From NCBI GenBank assembly GCA_023388435.1, contig JAEWGG010000010.1, forward strand, positions 1 to 64,000: a stretch of 64,000 bases of DNA. Reading direction: 5' to 3'. Below the pieces are notes generated by a model, which saw only the letters and a program-made list of their open reading frames with translations, had not been told where the DNA came from and did no database searches. Each line of letters begins with the position of its first letter. Position 1 is the first letter of the stretch. Below, piece by piece: positions 44,940-51,662 of this stretch. The position numbers and the translations under genes were made by a program. Source of the stretch: Bacillota bacterium (GTDB lineage Bacteria > Bacillota > Clostridia > Saccharofermentanales > Fastidiosipilaceae).

Positions 44940-45634
44940 GCAAACAGGAAGACTTCCGGGATTGGAGGCCTCACTGGCCCCGTCCAGACTTGGATGAGCA
45001 GGGTCCGGAACCCGCTCAGGACAGGCGCTGGCGGGAGATCCCGGGGAAGGAAGAGGAGGCCCTGGCCGCCCCAGAGGCCAGCCGTATCTGGCGTCTGGGG
45101 CGCGAAATTCTGGACTGGTTCAAGTACATAGTTCTGGCCGTCCTCATCGCCTTTTTCCTTTCGCGTGTCGTCCTGCACCGCAGTGTGGTACAGGGTATGT
45201 CTATGGCCCCCACACTCCAGCCTAACGACCAGGTCTGGGTGGAAGCTGTGAGCAAGTATTGGTCAGGCTACAATCGAGGGGACATCATTGTCCTCCACGC
45301 GGCCTCAGTCCGTGCGACGGGGGAGCACGCCCAGGACGACTTTGTAAAACGTATTGTCGGCCTGCCCGGAGAACGGGTGGAGCTGCGGGAGGGGCGGGTC
45401 TACATTAATGGACAGCAACTTGATGAGCCCTACCTCGCCCCATCAGTCGTGACGAATCCGACAACTGGGGCCTATGCCGATGTGACACTGGGTGAAAGGG
45501 AATACTTCGTGCTGGGGGACAACCGTGACGCGAGTTACGACAGCCGGGGTTTCGGGCCAGTTCCCGAGAGTGGACTCTTCGGGAAGCTCTTTTTTCGCAG
45601 CGGACCATGGGGGCGCTTTGGCCCCCTGCACTAG
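44936..45634 (+). CDS. lepB: Signal peptidase I
   Basis: A cytoplasmic N-terminus of about 60 mostly charged residues precedes one membrane helix (YIVLAVLIAFFLSRVVL). The catalytic Ser89 is in GMSMAPT and the general base Lys138 in FVKRIVGLPGERV. The GDNRDASYDSRGFGPV box completes the S26 family signature. It removes signal peptides from exported proteins such as the surface protein at the window start. ATGA overlap with aspS; a terminator follows. Confidence 0.95.
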
Positions 45635-45659
45635 CCTGGGGCTTGTGAGAGGATAAAGA

Positions 45660-45695
45660 AAGGCTGTGGCCATTTTGATGGCCACAGCCTTCTTC
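45660..45695. terminator. Bidirectional terminator
   Basis: AAGGCTGTGGCCAT (45660-45673) pairs perfectly with ATGGCCACAGCCTT (45678-45691) around a four-base loop, then CTTCT. In reverse it is followed by TCTTTATCC. It lies between the convergent lepB and DUF3343 genes. Confidence 0.85.
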
Positions 45696-45964
45696 TATCG
45701 CTCCTGTCTCCAGAGTATCTGGTAGCTGTCGGGACCTCGTTTTTGTGCCACTTGTTCGGCCTCCTCCGCTGTGTCGACGTAGGCCAGGAGTCGGGGGACC
45801 TGTCCCTTATCCAATTGGAGGTAGACTGCCGTGCCGCAGCTGCTGCTGAGCTGTCGGGGGACCGGCCCCATACGGGCGGACCAGCCCTGCGACGTGCAGA
45901 AACGCTGGCACTGCAGGCTGCCGATGTGGGCAAAAAAGCTGATTACAACTTCGCAGGTCTCCAT
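45695..45964 (-). CDS. DUF3343 protein (putative Se/S carrier-like)
   Basis: The 89-residue protein has the DUF3343 pattern: an N-terminal strand, a helix (GSLQCQRFCTSQGW), then GPVPRQLSSSCGTAVYL with the conserved PVPR and SSCG elements. Small proteins of this family commonly lie beside yedF and yedE in genomes with selenium traits and are proposed carriers of reactive selenium or sulphur. Its start directly abuts the stop of the YedF-like gene. It is cotranscribed with the genes upstream on the minus strand. Confidence 0.82.
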   Translation of the reverse strand: METCEVVISFFAHIGSLQCQRFCTSQGWSARMGPVPRQLSSSCGTAVYLQLDKGQVPRLLAYVDTAEEAEQVAQKRGPDSYQILWRQER

Positions 45965-46162
45965 CTAATCACCGATGTGCAAGCCCTGATCGCTCTTTCT
46001 GACTGGGAGCCCCTGGCCTTCACAGTATTCGCGGATGCGTTCCAGACTTACACCATTATCCAGGACCAGATCCAGAGGGGAGTCTCCGGAACGGAGGGCC
46101 TCCTGGACGCGGAGCAGGGGTTCAGGGCAAGACAGGCCACGGAGGTCTAAAAGTTTACTCAT
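45965..46162 (-). CDS. TusA/YedF-type sulphur-carrier protein
   Basis: DLRGLSCPEPLLRVQEAL is the CPxP motif of the SirA/TusA/YedF fold, with Cys as the persulphide or perselenide site. The product is a stand-alone 65-residue domain; many selenium-linked YedF proteins have an additional C-terminal domain of about 120 residues that is absent here, its role perhaps taken by the separate DUF3343 protein. I start at ATG 46162 behind AAAGGAG; a GTG at 46171 is in frame. Six bases separate it from the end of yedE. Confidence 0.85.
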   Translation of the reverse strand: MSKLLDLRGLSCPEPLLRVQEALRSGDSPLDLVLDNGVSLERIREYCEGQGLPVRKSDQGLHIGD

Positions 46163-46167
46163 TGCAG

Positions 46168-47265
46168 TCACTCCTTTGCTTCAATTTTCTGTCGAAAATA
46201 ACTGTTATATATGGCGATGCCGAGGACGAGCAGGAAGAGTACGATGACGGCGAGCTTGCCATTGGCCGTCGGTCCCTTGGGTGAGGAGGCCAGATTGAAG
46301 TTGTGACAGAGCCCGGCCCCGATGAGCAGGCCTACGACAGTGATCGCACTGTCTCCATTGCCTTCAGCCATCATGACGATTTGACGCATGGGACAGCCAC
46401 CGAGGAGGACGGAGGCCAGGCCCGCAAGGGCCATGCCCAAGAAATTCCAGAGACCGTCGGCGTGGGCCACAGGCTGGCCTGTAAAGCCGAGTTGGAAATA
46501 GCTCCCAGCCCCTGCGGCTGTGAGGATCAGGTTCGTGAGCAGGGCGCCCAGCCCAACAGCGAGGAAGACGAGCAGGAGTTTCCACTCGCGGAAGAGGGCC
46601 AGGTCACGGATGCCGCCAATCATGCAGAGTCGGACACGCTGGGCCAGGCCTCCGACCAGCAAGCCCGCCAGGAGGCTGAGCCCTATTGCCGCATGCATGG
46701 CCCCAGGGCCCTTACCGGCAGGGGTGGCAAAGAAAATTCCTGGAATACAGGCCAGAATCAGACCTAGTCCCACTAGAACGCTGGGCCAGTATCCTTCAAG
46801 GGCTGTCTGACGCTGGCTGGGGCGGAGGCTAAAACCTTTAGTCAGAAAGAAGACGCCGCCCAGTATTCCTGCCACAAAACCTCCCAGGCCGAGTAGGGCG
46901 TTGAGGTCACCGCCCGCCAGTCGGAGTATGGCGCGGAAGGGACAGCCCAGGAACATGAGACAGCCGACCATGACCGAAATCCCCAGAAGCAGGCGGCTGA
47001 GCGGGGAAGAGCCAGCCCTGGACTGGCGTTCCTTGCGGAGGAAGGCCATGGCGAAGGCCCCAAGGGTAAGCCCCGCAATTTCCGGACGAAAATACTGGAC
47101 CCCCTCGCTGCGGTGGAGGCCCAGGGCACCGCTTGTGTCCCTGAGAAAACAGGCGATGCAGAAGCCCATATTCTTCGGATTACCTCCAAAAGCGAGGAGG
47201 GCGGCCAGGATTCCGATGATGAGTCCAGCTATTATTCCTCTGTAACGCAATAAGATGGCTTTCAT
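46168..47265 (-). CDS. yedE: YedE-family putative selenium transporter
   Basis: The 365-residue membrane protein has about nine hydrophobic segments and the duplicated cysteine motifs of YeeE/YedE transporters: NPKNMGFCIACFLRDTSG near the N-terminus, LGCPFRAILRLAGGDLNAL, RVRLCMIGGIRDL and GGCPMRQIVMMAEGN. The first of these marks the YedE branch associated with selenium metabolism, as opposed to thiosulphate-importing TsuA. It heads a minus-strand group with the YedF-like and DUF3343 genes. An extended -10 (TGT-TATACT, 47295-47303) lies upstream and overlaps a palindrome at 47299-47314. Confidence 0.87.
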   Translation of the reverse strand: MKAILLRYRGIIAGLIIGILAALLAFGGNPKNMGFCIACFLRDTSGALGLHRSEGVQYFRPEIAGLTLGAFAMAFLRKERQSRAGSSPLSRLLLGISVMVGCLMFLGCPFRAILRLAGGDLNALLGLGGFVAGILGGVFFLTKGFSLRPSQRQTALEGYWPSVLVGLGLILACIPGIFFATPAGKGPGAMHAAIGLSLLAGLLVGGLAQRVRLCMIGGIRDLALFREWKLLLVFLAVGLGALLTNLILTAAGAGSYFQLGFTGQPVAHADGLWNFLGMALAGLASVLLGGCPMRQIVMMAEGNGDSAITVVGLLIGAGLCHNFNLASSPKGPTANGKLAVIVLFLLVLGIAIYNSYFRQKIEAKE

Positions 47266-47298
47266 AAAATACCTTCCTTAAGTATGATATGGGGAGTA

Positions 47299-47314
47299 TA
47301 ACAAGTGATTGTTA
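47299..47314. promoter_or_regulatory. Perfect palindrome overlapping the yedE promoter
   Basis: TAACAA-GTGA-TTGTTA has six-base arms that match perfectly. On the minus strand it abuts the TATACT -10 proposed for yedE. It is a good operator candidate for the LysR protein encoded at 48593. Confidence 0.55.
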
Positions 47315-47331
47315 CTCGCCCTCAATATTCT

Positions 47332-47354
47332 GAATAGAAGCTGTGCTTCTATTC
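47332..47354. promoter_or_regulatory. Perfect nine-base inverted repeat between divergent selenium-type genes
   Basis: GAATAGAAG-CTGTG-CTTCTATTC lies 27 bases before the ATG of the PLP enzyme. It may be a second operator site or a hairpin in the mRNA leader. Its half-site differs from that at 47299-47314. Confidence 0.55.
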
Positions 47355-47381
47355 GTAAATTTTATTGCGAGGAGGCTTGGC

Positions 47382-48584
47382 ATGAGACAGGAGCAATTTC
47401 TGGGGACCTTTGATCAGGCGGCCAGCGCCCGCCCCCCAGCCCCCGGGGTGGGGGAGGCCATGTTGCGGGCCTTGACAGAGGCGGCCAGTCCGCAGCGGGG
47501 AAGCTATGGGTCGGCCCTCGACGCCTTGGGGGAAGTCTACGATTGCCGCTGTAAGTTGGCCCGCCTCTTCGGTCTATCTGAAGCAAAATATTGTATCTTT
47601 TGCGCGGGGGCGACCGAGGCTCTCAACCGCCTGATTTTTGGCTTCTGGTCTCCGGGGAGCCGCATCTGGCACAGCGCTTTGGAGCACCATGCAGTCATGC
47701 GGCCGCTCAAGGCTCTGGAGCGCTCCGGGGCACTGCTGCAGGTCTTGGACTGTGTGGGCTCAGACTCTCAGGTGCTGGCTCGCTGTCAGGCTGAATGGGA
47801 GCGGGGCCGTCCCGATGGTTTCGTTCTCAATGTCGCCAGTAATGTCAGCGGCCTTGTGCAGAACCTGGGAGCTGTGGCCCAGTTTTGCAGGGAGCGCCAG
47901 ATCCCCCTCATTCTGGACAGCGCCCAGGCGGCGGCCCGTATGGCCCTGGATTTGGAGGGCCTCGGTGTGGCGGCCCTGGCCTTTGCCGGACACAAGACCC
48001 TTCTGGGGCCGATGGGTGTGGGCGGATTTTTGTTGCACCCGGACTATGCGGAGCGGCTGCGCCCCCTGCTCTATGGGGGGTCCGGGACTTACAGCTACAG
48101 TTATGAGCCGCCTCCCAGCCTGCCCGACCGCCATGAGCAGGGCAGCCTCAATCTGCCAGGTATTTTTGGCCTGAGTGCGGCCCTGGACTACATTGAGGAG
48201 CGCTGGCCAGCCCTGGCCGAACGCGAGCAGAGCCTGCGCACCCACTTCATCAAAGAGCTTCAAAAGCGCCTGAGGCCTGGGGCGTATCGCGTTCTGGACC
48301 TGCCTCTGGAGGGGGGGCAGGACCGCCCTCCTGCCAGAGACTGGGAGCCTCGATATATGGGTCTGGTCTCTCTGTATTTTCCTGATGAGGATCCGGGTCT
48401 TCTCGCTGACGCCCTCTATCAGCTTTACGGAATTGAGAGTCGCGCTGGCCTGCACTGTGCCCCCCTGGCGCATCAGAGCTACGGGACCCTGCCCGCTGGA
48501 AGTCTGCGTTTTTCTTTTCATCACGCCCAGCAGGAGAGGGATGTGGAACGGGCGGCGGAGGCCCTGGCAGAACTTCTGGAGTGA
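47382..48584 (+). CDS. Class V aminotransferase-fold enzyme, cysteine-desulfurase family
   Basis: The 400-residue PLP enzyme resembles the NifS/selenocysteine-lyase group found beside yedE and yedF in selenium-trait genomes. The cofactor Lys lies in FAGHKTLLGPMGVGGFLL. IFCAGATEALNRLIFG, ALEHHAVMRPL and LILDSAQAAARMALDL are the other typical segments. SRAGLHCAPLAHQSYGTL near the end contains a C-terminal Cys. It could mobilise Se or S for the YedF-like carrier. I start at ATG 47382 behind GCGAGGAGG. The stop overlaps the upstream in-frame GTG of the LysR gene. Confidence 0.87.
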   Translation: MRQEQFLGTFDQAASARPPAPGVGEAMLRALTEAASPQRGSYGSALDALGEVYDCRCKLARLFGLSEAKYCIFCAGATEALNRLIFGFWSPGSRIWHSALEHHAVMRPLKALERSGALLQVLDCVGSDSQVLARCQAEWERGRPDGFVLNVASNVSGLVQNLGAVAQFCRERQIPLILDSAQAAARMALDLEGLGVAALAFAGHKTLLGPMGVGGFLLHPDYAERLRPLLYGGSGTYSYSYEPPPSLPDRHEQGSLNLPGIFGLSAALDYIEERWPALAEREQSLRTHFIKELQKRLRPGAYRVLDLPLEGGQDRPPARDWEPRYMGLVSLYFPDEDPGLLADALYQLYGIESRAGLHCAPLAHQSYGTLPAGSLRFSFHHAQQERDVERAAEALAELLE

Positions 48585-48592
48585 GGCTAATT

Positions 48593-49498
48593 ATGGACAG
48601 CAAATGGTTAGAAAGTCTGGTGGCCCTGGTTGAGGAGCAGAGCTTCTCCCGCGCCGCCCAGCGCCTCCACCGCTCCCAGCCCAGCATCAGCCACCACCTG
48701 AGGCAGCTGGAGACCGAGCTGAACTGTGTTCTGATTCAGCGCGGTGGGCGGGGCTGTTCCCTGACCCCGGCGGGTCGTGCCTATTACGAATGGGCTTCTG
48801 CTGTCCTTGAGCAGCAGCGCCAGTTTCATGAACGCTGGGCCCAGGGCCAGTCGGGAAGGGTCAAGTTGGCCTGTTCCACGGTCCCAGGGCGCCGCCTCGT
48901 ACCAGACCTGTATCACCGGCTCCGACAGCGCGCCCCGCAGCTCGTGCTCCAGATCAGCCAGGCCGATAGCCAGGATGTCATTTTTGGCGTTGAGAGAGGC
49001 CGTTATGACCTCGGCTTGATTGGTATGCCCTATCAGGGGGAGGGCCTGGCCAGCCTCCGCCTCTTTACAGAACAGACCGCTGTGCTGGCCGCAGCGGACT
49101 TCGGCTTGGGAAGGGCCAAGTCACTCCGCCTGTCCGCCGTCCTCCCCAGGTTTCCGCTCATCCTGCGCAGCGCGGGGAGCGCCAGCCGCAGGGAAGCTGA
49201 GCAGCTTATTCAGCGGGCTGGCCTGGAACTCAGCCAGTGTCACATTTGCGCTTACTGTAATGAGCCGGAATATATTCGTCTCTTACTTCTCCAAAAAGAG
49301 GGCCTGGCGCTCATGCCGCCTTCGCTTGTGCAGGACTCCCTTGAGCGCGGGGAACTTCGTGCGTACACGCTGGAGGATGTGGACAGCAGCAGGACTTTTT
49401 ACGCAATCTGCCGCCAGGAGCAGCTGCGATACGGAACACTGCGCGAGGTCTGGGAGACGCTCCAGACCCTGCTCTCAGAGCGTCAGGACTTTTTGTAA
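48593..49498 (+). CDS. LysR-family transcriptional regulator
   Basis: The N-terminal winged helix is typical: WLESLVALVEEQSFSRAAQRLHRSQPSISHHLRQLE. An effector-binding domain follows (VKLACSTVPGRRLVPDLYHRL). The protein is 301 residues. I choose ATG 48593 over the GTG at 48581. It is cotranscribed with the PLP enzyme and sits beside two palindromes in the divergent promoter region, so control of both arms of the group is the natural inference. The effector may be a selenium or sulphur compound. Confidence 0.92.
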   Translation: MDSKWLESLVALVEEQSFSRAAQRLHRSQPSISHHLRQLETELNCVLIQRGGRGCSLTPAGRAYYEWASAVLEQQRQFHERWAQGQSGRVKLACSTVPGRRLVPDLYHRLRQRAPQLVLQISQADSQDVIFGVERGRYDLGLIGMPYQGEGLASLRLFTEQTAVLAAADFGLGRAKSLRLSAVLPRFPLILRSAGSASRREAEQLIQRAGLELSQCHICAYCNEPEYIRLLLLQKEGLALMPPSLVQDSLERGELRAYTLEDVDSSRTFYAICRQEQLRYGTLREVWETLQTLLSERQDFL

Positions 49499-49651
49499 AA
49501 GCTTAGGGCCGCCAAAAGGCGAGGGAGCTGTCCAGGCTGTTGCGAGCACTGCGGCTAGGCACTTGGTATTTATTTATCAAAGTGAGCGGGAGCGAATTGG
49601 CGCTAGTCTATAAAAAGTTTGTGGACTGACCTGCTGAGGCCCGTAAAATAC

Positions 49652-49679
49652 TGTACAGCCTTGGAAAATGTGATAAAAT
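49652..49679 (+). promoter_or_regulatory. Possible promoter for pckG
   Basis: TGTACA (49652-49657), a 16-base spacer and TAAAAT (49674-49679) with TG at the extended -10 position. The leader then contains a C/G hairpin, CCCGCCC-TTTTGT-GGGCGGG (49716-49735), without a T-run, so probably a stabilising or regulatory stem. The rest of 49499-49651 shows no gene. Confidence 0.4.
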
Positions 49680-49770
49680 TAGAACGATAGGCAAAAAAAG
49701 CCAATTTGCAGTCCTCCCGCCCTTTTGTGGGCGGGGGACCCCCCAGCGAATGAAAGGTGGTACGCAAAGC

Positions 49771-51534
49771 ATGTTGAACAAGAATCAGTATGTGCAGAAG
49801 TGGGTCGAGGAGATGGCCGCGCTCTGTGAACCGGCGGATATCTATTGGGTAGACGGCTCTGTCGAAGAGAAGGAGCGGCTGGAAGCGGAGGCCCTGGCCT
49901 CCGGTGAAATGAAGCGCCTGAATGAGGAGAAGTGGCCCGGCTGCCTCTACCATCGGACGGCCCAGAATGACGTGGCCCGTGTTGAGGGCAGAACCTTTAT
50001 CTGCTGTGAGAAGGAAGAGGATGCCGGTCCCACCAATAACTGGGCCGATCCCACCGAGATGTATGCCAAGCTGCGCGAACTTTACAAGGGTTCGATGAAG
50101 GGCCGCACCATGTACGTCATCCCCTATATCATGGGGCCCGCAGGTTCCCCGCACTCCAAGGTGGGTGTGGAGCTCAGCGACAGTATCTACGTCGTGCTCA
50201 ACATGCGTATTATGACCCGCATGGGTGACATCGCCTGGAAGCAGCTGGGTGATTCGGACGCCTTCGTCCGCGGCCTGCACTCCAAGGCCCAGGTGGACCC
50301 TGAGAACCGCTACATCGTGCACTTTCCCCAGGACAACACGATCTGGTCCATCAACTCCGCCTACGGTGGCAACGTGCTGCTGGGCAAGAAGTGCTTCGCC
50401 CTGCGCATCGCCTCGAACCTGGCCCGCAAGGAGAACTGGATGGCCGAGCACATGCTGATCCTCGGCGTCGAGAATGAGAAGACGGGTAAGACCCACTACA
50501 TCACGGGTGCCTTCCCCTCCGCCTGCGGTAAGACGAATCTCGCGATGCTGATTCCCCCGGCTGCGATGAAGGGCTATAAGGTTTACACCGTCGGCGACGA
50601 CATCGCCTGGATGCGTCCGATGGAAGATGGCAAACTTTACGCGATCAACCCTGAGGCCGGATTCTTTGGTGTGGCCCCTGGCACGAGCATGAAGAGCAAT
50701 CCCAACGCCCTGAAGACCACAATGTCCAACACGATTTTCACCAACGTGGCCGTGACCTCAAACAACGAGCCCTGGTGGGAGGGCATGGGTGTGGAGCCCG
50801 AGCAGGAAGGTACCACGGACTGGCTGGGTCAGCCCTGGACCCCTGACAATGGCGTGAAGGCCGCCCATCCGAACAGCCGCTTCACCGCCCCCGCCCGCCA
50901 GTGTCCCTGCATCTCCAGTGAGTGGGAGGCCCCGCAGGGTGTGCCGATCTCGGCCATTCTCTTCGGTGGCCGCCGCGCGAAGACGGCCCCGCTGGTCTAC
51001 CAGTCCTTTGACTGGAACCACGGTGTGTTCATCGGTTCGACCATGGCCTCGGAGACCACGGCCGCTGCCGCTGGCGCCGTCGGTGTCGTGCGCCGCGATC
51101 CCATGGCCATGCTGCCTTTCTGCGGCTACAACATGGGTGACTACTTCCAGCACTGGATTGACATGGGCAAGAAGATTGAGCACAAGCCTCTGATCTTTAA
51201 TGTCAACTGGTTCCGCACCAACGAGGAGGGCAAGTTTGCCTGGCCTGGCTTCGGCGATAACTTCCGCGTCATCGAGTGGATCCTGCGCCGCTGCGAGGGC
51301 GAGGTCGGGGCCGACGAGTCGCCCATCGGCTATCTGCCCAAGCCCGAGGACATCAATCTGGAAGGTCTTGAGGGCTTCGGTATCGAGGACCTGAAGAAAC
51401 TGCTGACGGTGGACAAGGACATCTGGGCTGAGGAAGTCTCCGGCATGGAGGAGCACTATAAGAAGTTCCAGCGCCTGCCCGCCGAGCTGAAGGAGCAGCT
51501 GGCCGCTCTGAAGGAGCGCCTGGCCAAGGCCTGA
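49771..51534 (+). CDS. pckG: Phosphoenolpyruvate carboxykinase (GTP)
   Basis: It interconverts oxaloacetate and PEP with GTP/GDP, for gluconeogenesis or, in fermenters, for CO2 fixation toward succinate or energy conservation. The P-loop with the reactive Cys is FPSACGKTNLAML, and the metal/oxaloacetate site is visible in VGDDIAWM. FGGRRAKTAPLVYQSFDW is the characteristic GTP-class segment. The 587-residue length fits. I start at ATG 49771 behind GAAAGGTGG. Codon use is strongly biased to C/G-ending codons, suggesting high expression. A terminator follows. Confidence 0.96.
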   Translation: MLNKNQYVQKWVEEMAALCEPADIYWVDGSVEEKERLEAEALASGEMKRLNEEKWPGCLYHRTAQNDVARVEGRTFICCEKEEDAGPTNNWADPTEMYAKLRELYKGSMKGRTMYVIPYIMGPAGSPHSKVGVELSDSIYVVLNMRIMTRMGDIAWKQLGDSDAFVRGLHSKAQVDPENRYIVHFPQDNTIWSINSAYGGNVLLGKKCFALRIASNLARKENWMAEHMLILGVENEKTGKTHYITGAFPSACGKTNLAMLIPPAAMKGYKVYTVGDDIAWMRPMEDGKLYAINPEAGFFGVAPGTSMKSNPNALKTTMSNTIFTNVAVTSNNEPWWEGMGVEPEQEGTTDWLGQPWTPDNGVKAAHPNSRFTAPARQCPCISSEWEAPQGVPISAILFGGRRAKTAPLVYQSFDWNHGVFIGSTMASETTAAAAGAVGVVRRDPMAMLPFCGYNMGDYFQHWIDMGKKIEHKPLIFNVNWFRTNEEGKFAWPGFGDNFRVIEWILRRCEGEVGADESPIGYLPKPEDINLEGLEGFGIEDLKKLLTVDKDIWAEEVSGMEEHYKKFQRLPAELKEQLAALKERLAKA

Positions 51535-51557
51535 GGCTAAGATCTGTCGTATAGCTA

Positions 51558-51594
51558 GAGGCGTCCGCCAGCCAGCGGACGCCTCTTTGTTTTC
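51558..51594 (+). terminator. Intrinsic terminator after pckG
   Basis: GAGGCGTCCGC (51558-51568) pairs perfectly with GCGGACGCCTC (51575-51585), loop of six, then TTTGTTTTC. Confidence 0.9.
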
Positions 51595-51662
51595 TGCTGG
51601 CTTCAGGACGGATTCAGACTTAGTCCCAGTGGGGGCGCAGCCAGATGTGCTAAGCTAAGCGC

